DNA of 64,000 bases from the NCBI RefSeq assembly GCF_003664005.1, contig NZ_RCCJ01000001.1, positions 310,001 through 374,000 on the forward strand, in the 5' to 3' direction. The DNA is from Hydrogenivirga caldilitoris. GTDB lineage: Bacteria; Aquificota; Aquificia; Aquificales; Aquificaceae. The position numbers and the translations under genes were made by a program. The notes below the pieces were generated by a model. That model saw only the letters and a list, made by a program, of their open reading frames with translations, was not told where the DNA came from and did not search any database. This document shows positions 1 to 6,562 of this stretch, one piece after another (positions within the stretch are counted from its first letter, which is position 1; each line of letters opens with the position of its first letter).

Positions 1-1772
1 TACTTCTTAAGCAGAAAGCGGAAGTTAAAGAGATTTATAACCTTTTCCTCCTCTGGGGTTATGTTGTTAAATCTGACACCAAGCTTAAAGAGTCCTGACT
101 CCTCTATCTTCTTTGAATACAGAACCTCCCCTTTGAGATTAAGCTTCCTGTCCTTGAAACTAATTTGTACCTCTATATTCTCACCCCTTTCAAAGCCTAT
201 CTGAGATAGGAGCGCTGTGCCTCTTTCGTGGAGGTCCTCAACGGTGACGGCTGTATGAGTGTTCTTGATTCTCGCTATGGCAGGAAAGTTCGCCGGAAAC
301 CTGAACCTCTCCCTTTGGTGTCTTTTGTGTAAGGTCCAGAACAGACATGCCCCGGCTATTCCAGTATTCAAAGAAGCCCAGAACATATTTGCCACGTAAA
401 GGTCCTTGTTTGGAAGAACTTTAAAGTTCACGAGGGCGTAGAGAATACCCACTGCTCCAGCGCTGAGAACCCCAAGCTGTGGCAGAACTTCCCTTAAAGG
501 TACTTCCCTTCCGTTTTCCTTACTGGTTACCCTGAATCCTGTCTTCCTTTTTAGGAAGCTAAAGACCGATTTTATAAAGGTAAAGAACCTTGCCATGTTG
601 TACTGTTCAAGGAGCAGAAACTTTCCATGACCCCTTGACATCTCATCAAAAGCCCACAGGGATAGGAGTATGTGGGGCAGGAATACAGGTAGAAACTCTT
701 TCAAGCCGACACTTATGGGAAATATCCCAGTAAGTAAGACGACTGCGGGAGCCGTGTAATATATCGCCTTCTGAAAACCGTCAAAGTAAGTTGTCATAGA
801 GGCAAGGTAGCTTATCCTCTGAGGCAGACTCAATCCCCTTCTAAAAATTGGGTTTTCTTTGCTGAAAAGAATTTGCATAGCACCTTTTCCCCACCTCTCT
901 CTCTGAGTTCTATAGGGAGAGAAAGTTGAGGGTGCCACTCCGTAAGCGAGGGTTTCTGGGTGGTACACCGACTTCCACCCTTTTGCATGAAGCCTTATGG
1001 CTGTGTGGATATCCTCCGTCACGGTTCCTGTGGCAAAACCGCCTATGCTTTTAAGAGCCTCTCTCCTTATGACTGCGCAGCTACCGCAAAAGAAGGCTGA
1101 ATTTATCCTGTCTTTACCCCTAAGTATCACCTTATAGAAGAGCGACTCCTCGTGCCATAACTTTCCTTTTGCAACCCTGTGCTCATAGGAATCTATATTG
1201 TAAAAATCCTGAGGGGTTTGAACGAAAGCTACCTTTTCATCCTCAAAGTATCCGAGGGTCTTGTGCAGGAAGTCCGGTTCAGGGACATGGTCGGCATCAA
1301 AGATAGCTATGAAGTCTCCTTCAGTGCTCTGAAGTGCGTTGTTAAGGTTGCCGGCTTTCCCTTCCGTATTCTTATCCCTGGCTATGTATTCACATCCCAG
1401 CTCCGCGCACAACCTTCTTATCTCCGGTCTGTTCTTGTCATCAAGGACGTAGGTCTTATGAGGGTACTCTATGGCGAGGGCTCCCTGTATGGTCTTTTTG
1501 AGTATATCAGGACTTTCGTTGTAGGTTGGTATGTAAACGTCAACCTTTAAACCAGCCTTTGGTGACTTTGGTTCTCTTTTTGGAAACTTCCAAACCATGA
1601 AGAAGAACATCAAGCCTGCTAAGAATCCGTAAACCTCAGCTCCGTAAACAAGAAGGGAAAAGAACATGGCATCCTTGTTCAAGGTACCGAGTCTCCAGAT
1701 AAGGTAGTAAAGGGAAACTCCTACCGATACAACAACTAAGGCTCTTCTCAGGCTATCTATATCCATGCGCAT
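1..1772 (-). CDS. Cellulose-synthase-like family 2 glycosyltransferase with C-terminal PilZ domain (3' end beyond window)
   Basis: About 590 codons are visible and the stop lies outside the window. Two N-terminal membrane segments precede a processive GT2 domain with the BcsA-type motifs DDKNRPE, FDADHVP, TEDIH and QRERWGKGA. More membrane segments follow, then a PilZ domain beginning at RERFR (the RxxxR c-di-GMP motif). The second PilZ motif, usually DxSxxG, reads DLHERG, so Ser is replaced by His. The enzyme probably polymerises a beta-linked glycan at the inner membrane; whether it is cellulose cannot be told without BcsB/BcsC partners. The start at ATG 1772 follows AGGAGG (1786-1781) and a sigma-54-type promoter, so it is transcribed apart from the amyloid-like operon behind it. 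Confidence 0.88.
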   Translation of the reverse strand, partial: MRMDIDSLRRALVVVSVGVSLYYLIWRLGTLNKDAMFFSLLVYGAEVYGFLAGLMFFFMVWKFPKREPKSPKAGLKVDVYIPTYNESPDILKKTIQGALAIEYPHKTYVLDDKNRPEIRRLCAELGCEYIARDKNTEGKAGNLNNALQSTEGDFIAIFDADHVPEPDFLHKTLGYFEDEKVAFVQTPQDFYNIDSYEHRVAKGKLWHEESLFYKVILRGKDRINSAFFCGSCAVIRREALKSIGGFATGTVTEDIHTAIRLHAKGWKSVYHPETLAYGVAPSTFSPYRTQRERWGKGAMQILFSKENPIFRRGLSLPQRISYLASMTTYFDGFQKAIYYTAPAVVLLTGIFPISVGLKEFLPVFLPHILLSLWAFDEMSRGHGKFLLLEQYNMARFFTFIKSVFSFLKRKTGFRVTSKENGREVPLREVLPQLGVLSAGAVGILYALVNFKVLPNKDLYVANMFWASLNTGIAGACLFWTLHKRHQRERFRFPANFPAIARIKNTHTAVTVEDLHERGTALLSQIGFERGENIEVQISFKDRKLNLKGEVLYSKKIEESGLFKLGVRFNNITPEEEKVINLFNFRFLLKK

Positions 1773-1797
1773 ATGTTTTACCTCCTGGTGTTATATG

Positions 1798-1813
1798 TGC
1801 AATTTTCATGCCA
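1798..1813 (-). promoter_or_regulatory. Predicted sigma-54 (-24/-12) promoter of the cellulose-synthase-like gene
   Basis: On the minus strand the sequence is TGGCAT-N4-ATTGCA. GG and GC are ten bases apart, as sigma-54 promoters require. The predicted transcription start is near 1787, just ahead of the AGGAGG ribosome site of the downstream gene. Sigma-54 (RpoN) and NtrC-type activators are known in Aquifex. The element closely resembles the one at 6829-6844. Confidence 0.7.
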
Positions 1814-1878
1814 GTAGCAAACTGTTGCTAATAAAGGCTTTTCTTTTAGGGCTATTTTTATCATGTGTATAGGATGTT

Positions 1879-1898
1879 TACACTATTCCGCAAGTGTA
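1879..1898. promoter_or_regulatory. Inverted repeat TACACT-N8-AGTGTA, possible activator site
   Basis: This is a perfect 6-base dyad about 70-85 bases upstream of the -24 element at 1811-1812, within the usual range for sigma-54 enhancer sites. Its sequence differs from the TGTAAR-N5-TTTACA dyads nearby, so it may bind another factor or be chance. Confidence 0.3.
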
Positions 1899-1920
1899 TG
1901 TGTCTGCTTAACGAATCCTG

Positions 1921-1957
1921 TGTAAACACTCTTTACAGAATGTAAGTCTTCTTTACA
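1921..1957. promoter_or_regulatory. Two tandem dyads TGTAAA-N5-TTTACA and TGTAAG-N5-TTTACA
   Basis: The dyads lie at 1921-1937 and 1941-1957, so their starts are 20 bases apart (two helical turns). They sit 110-145 bases upstream of the sigma-54-type promoter at 1798-1813. A third copy of the same dyad, again with a 5-base spacer, is at 6911-6927 upstream of the other sigma-54-type promoter. Spacing, tandem arrangement and recurrence suggest enhancer sites for one shared NtrC-family activator; the protein itself is not in the window. Confidence 0.5.
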
Positions 1958-1962
1958 CAAAG

Positions 1963-2991
1963 TCAAAACTTTATAGGTATCCTTAGCTCAACCATATAGT
2001 CAGGTGCATCCTCTGTAAGTCCTATGTAAACTGCAAAACTTACTGGAACTGAAGGTGACACAGCCATGCCTGCCCCAAACTTGAAGAGAGCCGAGTTTAG
2101 CGTTGAGTTCTGAACCCTCTTTTTCCCCGTACCGTTGTCTATGTATGTTGAGAGGGTGTAGTTCTGTATAAACTGGGTTGAGAGGGAGAAGGTGTAGCTT
2201 ATGGCATAAGCCATACCAAGGCTTAGGTTTATCGTATCCCCTGGGTAAACGTACTTAAGGAAACCGGTTTCCCCTTCATCTTCGGTATCACCGTCACCGT
2301 TTAGATCTGATTTAACAGTTTTGTTCACCTTCTCTTTAATGTTGTATATGTATCCTAACCCCCCGAACACCACAACTGGGTCAACGCCCTTTATGAGATT
2401 TATACCTGCTCTGACCGAGTAATAACCTGTTCCCGTTGGAACGTCGTTATTCGGGTCTATATCAAAGGGGCTTTTACCGGTCTTCGTCTTTACCCCGAGG
2501 TTCAGTATTACCGCCGGTCTGCTTACGGTTTCCTTCACTGGTTGAAAGCTCACACCAAGGGCTACGTCTCCAAACCCGAACCTCTCCATGTGTTTGTCTC
2601 CCGTTGACTGCCCTGTACCTGTTGGGACACCTACCATGTCATATCTGTAAACTATCGGCAAACTGACCTCAGCCTGGAAGTTATCCCTTATCCCGTATCT
2701 GAGCATGAAGGTGTTTATGAAGATGTTCCTCTTAGCGGTCTGTATACCAAACTTCCCCAGCGTAAGGAAAACGGGGTCAAGTATGGCGAAGCTCTCCAGG
2801 AAAATCTGGTTTGCCGAATAGTAAGTGTAGGTGAAGTTTTCTTCAAACTCAAACTGTCCACCCTTTAAAAGTACGTAGTCTCTCTCAAACTGTGTGAGTG
2901 CCTGTTCCGGCTTCTGGTTTGCAGTCTCCTGGGTAAAGGAAAACCCTGTCAAAAACAGGGTAAAAAACAATATTCCCCATACTCTTTTCAT
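1963..2991 (-). CDS. Outer-membrane beta-barrel, FapF-like secretion pore candidate
   Basis: This 342-aa protein has a cleavable signal peptide (about residues 1-20), a short polar, probably helical stretch at 25-43, then YVLLKGGQFEFEENFTYTYY. That opening resembles the barrel start of FapF and meta-pathway-type porins. Many alternating amphipathic strands follow, and the protein ends in Phe like most outer-membrane barrels. A loop at residues 229-240 has Asp/Asn spacing of an EF-hand or dockerin calcium loop. It is the last gene of the operon, 29 bases after the C39 peptidase gene, with a GGGGGAGG-type ribosome site. Inferred role: export channel for the repeat proteins. Another porin function remains possible. 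Confidence 0.65.
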   Translation of the reverse strand: MKRVWGILFFTLFLTGFSFTQETANQKPEQALTQFERDYVLLKGGQFEFEENFTYTYYSANQIFLESFAILDPVFLTLGKFGIQTAKRNIFINTFMLRYGIRDNFQAEVSLPIVYRYDMVGVPTGTGQSTGDKHMERFGFGDVALGVSFQPVKETVSRPAVILNLGVKTKTGKSPFDIDPNNDVPTGTGYYSVRAGINLIKGVDPVVVFGGLGYIYNIKEKVNKTVKSDLNGDGDTEDEGETGFLKYVYPGDTINLSLGMAYAISYTFSLSTQFIQNYTLSTYIDNGTGKKRVQNSTLNSALFKFGAGMAVSPSVPVSFAVYIGLTEDAPDYMVELRIPIKF

Positions 2992-3020
2992 ATCAACCTC
3001 CCCCTAAATTTTATAGAACT

Positions 3021-3716
3021 TTAAAAGTCTGTGCTGTATCTGTAAGTTGGAAGCATCTGATGAACAAGCTCACCTCTCAGATAACCTGCGCTTACCGTCT
3101 GCATATCCTTTTCTGTTATTGCGAGTTTGTTGTCAGTTTTCCCCTCTTTAGGCTCTATCACAAGGGCTATGTTTTTGTACCAGATTCTCTCAAATTCTTC
3201 TGGTGTGAGAATGGTGTTCCCGAAGGCTGGGTCTGCTATGAACACCCTACCCTTATAGACACCTCTGAACACGACAAAGTGTTTGTAGTTCCCTATGACA
3301 ACGGTGACAATCGCGGGCTTGTTCAATTTTACAAGTCCCTTTATATCCGTTTTTATGCCGTAAGCCTTAAATCTATAGCTCTCTGCGAATCTTTTCATAT
3401 CAAGCAGTGAAAAACCTTTCCTTTGAGCTATCTTCTCCTTGTCCCCTATCTCAAACATCCTGTGGGTAACCTTCTCCTCTTCTACGGGGACTCCCAGGTA
3501 GTAGTTGAAAATAGTTGCAACCGTGGCAGAACCGCAACTGTAGTCAAGCTTTTGTCTGACAACATTTGTAAACTTAAGCTCCTGCGCAGTTTTTACCTTC
3601 ACCTTCACAGAAGTGGCTACACCTGTATATGTTCCCAGTGGTAAGTACATACCCGACTTTGGGTCCATGTGGGAGCATCCTATAACAAAAAGAAAGAGAA
3701 AGGGGAGCCACCTCAT
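3021..3716 (-). CDS. C39-family cysteine peptidase, lipoprotein (FapD-like)
   Basis: This 231-aa protein has a lipobox ending VIGC at residue 14, so it should be lipid-anchored facing the periplasm. A complete C39 peptidase core follows: oxyanion Gln55, catalytic Cys61 in YSCGSATVA, His146 in KHFVVF and Asp162 in ADPAFG. C39 peptidases cut leader peptides after a double-glycine-type site. Stand-alone exported C39 proteins occur in the Fap amyloid system as FapD. The ATG overlaps the stop of the preceding gene in an ATGA, so the two are translationally coupled. The three secreted neighbours carry leader-like motifs that could be its substrates (inference). Confidence 0.85.
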   Translation of the reverse strand: MRWLPFLFLFVIGCSHMDPKSGMYLPLGTYTGVATSVKVKVKTAQELKFTNVVRQKLDYSCGSATVATIFNYYLGVPVEEEKVTHRMFEIGDKEKIAQRKGFSLLDMKRFAESYRFKAYGIKTDIKGLVKLNKPAIVTVVIGNYKHFVVFRGVYKGRVFIADPAFGNTILTPEEFERIWYKNIALVIEPKEGKTDNKLAITEKDMQTVSAGYLRGELVHQMLPTYRYSTDF

Positions 3717-4102
3717 GGCAGCGTGCTCCCGTTTATAGCGTTGAGAACTGTGTTTACGTTGAAGGTTGGGTTGGTCAGTGAGGATTCAATGATTATGAAT
3801 ATGTTGTAGGAGTTGTTTACCGCTGAGTTTGAAGCATTTACCGGATTCCAGGCGTTTGACTGGGCGTTGTCCGATATAAGCACGGAACCGCTCATATCAA
3901 TGTAGTCTTTTATGTTTATGTTCTGTACAAGGTTCCCCAGCGTGCTGTTGATTATGTCTCCTACAGCGCCGTTTATTATATTAAGCCCCTGGGCATGTAC
4001 CTCATCAAGCTCTCTGTCGGACAGATACTGAATCTCACCCGCCTTCGGGAAGGATAAAAGCAAGACTGTCAGGAGAGCCGAAAGTAACATCAACTGTCTC
4101 AT
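3713..4102 (-). CDS. Small secreted one-repeat protein, candidate minor/nucleator amyloid subunit
   Basis: This 129-aa protein has a signal peptide (about 1-21) followed by LSDRELDEVHAQG (27-39), nearly the same motif as in the 643-aa repeat protein. Residues 71-102 contain one degenerate copy of the big protein's repeat: SVLISDNAQSNAW aligns with SVQLNDNAQSYAS, and later SAVNNSYN aligns with SAVNSGTN. It is rich in Asn and Ser and has no Cys. A short relative of the major fibre protein beside the C39 peptidase fits the role of FapB or CsgB, which nucleate fibres. That role is inferred from architecture. The start is at ATG 4102 after AGGAGG. Confidence 0.7.
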   Translation of the reverse strand: MRQLMLLSALLTVLLLSFPKAGEIQYLSDRELDEVHAQGLNIINGAVGDIINSTLGNLVQNINIKDYIDMSGSVLISDNAQSNAWNPVNASNSAVNNSYNIFIIIESSLTNPTFNVNTVLNAINGSTLP

Positions 4103-4103
4103 T

Positions 4104-4439
4104 TTATTTCCTCCTCACGACATCTCCGCAGACCTGATAGATAATCAGCTCCTTCCCAGCAATCTGCCAAGATATCCTCATGTTTATAAGCGCGTTTCCT
4201 TTCTTGCTGTACTGCCTCTGGGCGTTTATGGCACTGGACACTATAAGGTCGTTCATAATTTTGGGGAGTCTCTTCTCCTCCTTGGGGTACTTCACCGTAT
4301 AGACGTAGCAAGTGCTGTCAATGAGCTCGTAAGATTTGAAGCCTCCGTCCCCAAAGGAGACAATAAACTTCTCCTGCGCTGAAGAAATGCCCAAAAATGT
4401 CGTTAGTACCAGAAGCAGTGTCGCTGTTGTAATTCTCAT
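4104..4439 (-). CDS. Small periplasmic protein of the amyloid-like operon, weakly RcsF/YbjQ-like
   Basis: This 111-aa protein starts at ATG 4439, preceded by GGAGGAG. A longer reading upstream would cross the terminator and is unlikely. A signal peptide (about 1-22) precedes a mature domain with two Cys, one in STCYVYT and one in YQVCGDVVRR. The stretch GNALINMR followed by a strand and CGDVV faintly recalls the YbjQ/RcsF-type fold, but this is a weak impression. It is the first gene after the terminator that follows the major subunit. It could be an assembly factor equivalent to FapA or FapE; the function is not recognised. Confidence 0.6.
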   Translation of the reverse strand: MRITTATLLLVLTTFLGISSAQEKFIVSFGDGGFKSYELIDSTCYVYTVKYPKEEKRLPKIMNDLIVSSAINAQRQYSKKGNALINMRISWQIAGKELIIYQVCGDVVRRK

Positions 4440-4454
4440 CTTCTCCTCCGTTTG

Positions 4455-4480
4455 AAAAAAAAGGGGGAAGGGGCACCCCC
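4455..4480 (-). terminator. GC-rich hairpin plus T8 between the major repeat protein and downstream genes
   Basis: In the transcript GGGGG, an 8-base loop and CCCCC are followed by eight U residues, starting a few bases after the stop codon of the repeat protein (4492). This is a classic intrinsic terminator, though with a short stem. Placed inside the operon, it would let the major subunit be made in excess over the assembly genes at 1963-4439, as is common in pilus and amyloid operons. Confidence 0.65.
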
Positions 4481-4491
4481 CATGCAAGTAT

Positions 4492-6423
4492 TCAGAATCC
4501 TATGGGTATAAAGAGTGACCCTATCTCAGCATTTCCAGCTATAGCTGTGTTGCCCGATGCCTGGTTGGAGAAGTTCACAGATGTCTGGACGTTGGTCTGG
4601 GTTACGGAGGAACCTGAGACTACACCGTTCACTACCGCAAGGTTGGTTCCACTGTTGACCGCAGAGGTTGCGGCGTTCACTATCATCCATCCTGAGGCAT
4701 AGGACTGAGCGTTATCGTTCAGCTGGACAGAGTTCATGTTGTTGTCCTGGTCCGTCTGGGAAAGGTCCGAACAGAAACAGTTCTCAATTATCTGTCTCTG
4801 CTTGTTCAAGTTAATTGCAACTGCAAGGGCGTTAGCCGTTGCATAGTTGTTGTGGTTGCTGGCAAACTGCTCGTTGGTTTGGGAAACCGTGCTGTCATCT
4901 ACATTTCCGTCAACAAATAGAAGGTTGAGACCTGAGTTAACAGCCGACTGAGCCATGTTGGTCATGAAAAGAGCACTTGCTGATGACTGAGCATCATCGT
5001 TGAGCTGGACTGAGTTGTTGTTGTTATTTTGATCCCCAATAGTGGCATGGACCGTGTGTACGTACTGACCGGGCTCACCCGCAATCTCAGCGTTGGTGGC
5101 AACCGCTATATCTTCTGACTCAGGGTTTCCATTGTAGGTTCTCGCTTCGTTGTCAAAGTTCCTTGCACTCTGATAGTTACCCTGATGAATCTCGGATGTT
5201 GACACGGTCGTTGCGGCCATTACGTTCATACCAGTGTTTCCGGCTGAGACCGCCGAGTTGGTCATATCAAGGGCGCTTGCACCGGACTGGGCGCTGTCGT
5301 TGAGCTGCACTGAGTTGTTGTTGTTGTCCTGCTCCTCTATGACTCCCAAGCCAACGAAATCGTCAGCTACCGCGTTATGTACGTTCTGAGTCTGCTTGTT
5401 GAGGTTGCCTGCCAGAGCTACACCGTTATCAGCTTCCGCACTCGCAACGTTTACATGGCTCTCCGCAGTTTGGGAGTTGTTCTGAGTCATTAGGGAGTTG
5501 GAAAGGTTAGCCATAGCCATTACGTTTAGCCCGCTGTTGTAGGCTGAGTTTGCAACATTCAGCATTGAAACGGCGCTTGCACCGGACTGGGCGCTGTCGT
5601 TGAGCTGCACTGAGTTGTTGTTGTTGTCCTGGTCGTATATATTGTTGGGCTCGCCTTCTGACTGGTACTGGTTGTTTATGTTCTGGGTAACACCAAGCTC
5701 CGCATTACCAGCTACTGCAATGGGTTGATCACCTGCTTGTGCCTCAGCATAGTTGCCCATGTTCTTAGCAACTTGGGTGTTGGTCTGATGTCCTTCCGTT
5801 GAATCCACATCACCCGCAACGAAGATGTTCATACCTGTGTTCACCGCAGATATGGCTGCGTTCTCTATCATGAGCCCTGAAGCACCGGACTGAGCGCTGT
5901 CGTTGAGCTGCACTGAGTTGTTGTTGTTGTCCTGTTCCCTGATATTTCCGTTGTTATCTATGGACTGGGTTTCCTTGTTGAGGTTTCCTGCTATAGCAAG
6001 CTCTTCCTCAGCATCTGCGTTGTTAGCCGTGTTTACGTGATTCATAGCAACCTGAACGTTTGTCTGAGAGAAGTAATAGTTGAAGTATTTGGTATCTCCG
6101 TTCTGGGGTGGTGGTTTGGGTCCAGGCTCGGGTCCATCGGCAAGCAAGTTTACTGCTGCGTTAAGGGCTGTCTTGGCAACGTTTATTATTCCTCCAGCCT
6201 GAGCCTCAAGCTGAGCATTGTCATTCAGCTGGACAGAGTCAAGGTTGTTATTCTGTCCGTTTATTTCTGCAAATTGCCTGTTGTCGTTTTCAATTACCTG
6301 AAGACCCTGTGCTGATACGTCCTCAAGCTCTTCCTCGTTGAGGACCTGCATGTCTCCTGCCAGCGCTCCGGCGCTGAGTACTCCCGCTGAGAATACTGCT
6401 GAAAGTAAAAACTTCTTACTCAT
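4492..6423 (-). CDS. Secreted Asn/Gln-rich repeat protein, candidate major functional-amyloid subunit
   Basis: This 643-aa protein starts at ATG 6423, eight bases after AGGAGG; an upstream GTG would overlap that ribosome site. A signal peptide (1-22, ending ALA) is followed by LNEEELEDVSAQG (28-40), a C39-leader-like motif. Six repeats of about 100 residues then start at the anchor SVQLND, with its Ser at 63, 170, 271, 371, 471 and 565. Each repeat has an Asn-rich lead-in (QDNNNNSVQLNDSAQSGAS), a SAVNSGxN block and a QTNxQ block. Alternate repeats carry GNLNKxTQ or NAE(I/L). The only Cys pair is CFC (549-551) in repeat 5. Composition and periodicity resemble FapC and curlin without clear sequence identity. 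No catalytic domain is visible. Confidence 0.8.
   Translation of the reverse strand: MSKKFLLSAVFSAGVLSAGALAGDMQVLNEEELEDVSAQGLQVIENDNRQFAEINGQNNNLDSVQLNDNAQLEAQAGGIINVAKTALNAAVNLLADGPEPGPKPPPQNGDTKYFNYYFSQTNVQVAMNHVNTANNADAEEELAIAGNLNKETQSIDNNGNIREQDNNNNSVQLNDSAQSGASGLMIENAAISAVNTGMNIFVAGDVDSTEGHQTNTQVAKNMGNYAEAQAGDQPIAVAGNAELGVTQNINNQYQSEGEPNNIYDQDNNNNSVQLNDSAQSGASAVSMLNVANSAYNSGLNVMAMANLSNSLMTQNNSQTAESHVNVASAEADNGVALAGNLNKQTQNVHNAVADDFVGLGVIEEQDNNNNSVQLNDSAQSGASALDMTNSAVSAGNTGMNVMAATTVSTSEIHQGNYQSARNFDNEARTYNGNPESEDIAVATNAEIAGEPGQYVHTVHATIGDQNNNNNSVQLNDDAQSSASALFMTNMAQSAVNSGLNLLFVDGNVDDSTVSQTNEQFASNHNNYATANALAVAINLNKQRQIIENCFCSDLSQTDQDNNMNSVQLNDNAQSYASGWMIVNAATSAVNSGTNLAVVNGVVSGSSVTQTNVQTSVNFSNQASGNTAIAGNAEIGSLFIPIGF
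4729..6237 (-). repeat. Six tandem ~300-base coding repeats within the repeat-protein gene
   Basis: Anchor codons (Ser of SVQLND) begin at 6237, 5916, 5613, 5313, 5013 and 4731, giving unit lengths of 321, 303, 300, 300 and 282 bases. At the DNA level 5281-5330 and 5581-5630 are identical and exactly 300 bases apart, and 5884-5934 differs by one base, while the rest of each unit has diverged. This indicates local homogenisation or recent duplication at the anchor. Confidence 0.85.
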
Positions 6424-6476
6424 GATTGACACCTCCTTAAAGTGCTCTTAAATTTTTTTGGTAGAAAGGCTCTCTT

Positions 6477-6492
6477 AGGCGCTCCGGCGCCT
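6477..6492 (-). promoter_or_regulatory. Perfect 6-bp hairpin in the leader of the major repeat-protein gene
   Basis: AGGCGC-N4-GCGCCT forms a perfect stem with a four-base loop about 55 bases upstream of the start at 6423. In the transcript direction no U-run follows, so it is not a terminator for this operon. It could protect the 5' end of the abundant subunit mRNA or mark a processing site. Confidence 0.35.
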
Positions 6493-6514
6493 CTTTTATT
6501 CTTTTTTTCGTTAG

Positions 6515-6553
6515 CTACTCGGGTGCCATGTGTTTGCCTCCTCTCCTCATATC
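6515..6553 (-). CDS. Possible 12-codon micro-ORF upstream of the repeat protein
   Basis: ATG 6553 sits 7 bases after a strong AAGGAGG (on the plus strand CCTCCTT) and opens a frame reading MRRGGGKHMAPE before TAG. It falls between the stop of the 83-aa gene and the repeat-protein gene. The strong ribosome site with nothing else to serve is the only evidence. It may be a leader peptide, a coupling ORF or the remains of a lost gene. Confidence 0.3.
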   Translation of the reverse strand, partial: DMRRGGKHMAPE

Positions 6554-6562
6554 TACACCTCC

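Noticed and set aside
1179-1550. Plus-strand open frame of 123 codons
   Set aside because: It lies antisense inside the cellulose-synthase-like gene, whose motifs are intact; no ribosome site or family match.
4440-4487. N-terminal extension of the 111-aa protein
   Set aside because: It would translate through the terminator hairpin and spoil a clear signal peptide; ATG 4439 has a good ribosome site.
4729-6237. CRISPR-like periodic repeats
   Set aside because: Period is about 300 bases and lies in a continuous reading frame with protein-level repeats; no short direct repeats with unique spacers.
6424-6432. GTG start for the repeat protein
   Set aside because: The GTG overlaps the AGGAGG that correctly positions ATG 6423.
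6477-6500. Plus-strand intrinsic terminator (hairpin followed by T-rich DNA)
   Set aside because: No plus-strand gene ends here; the nearest transcription is on the minus strand, where no U-run follows.
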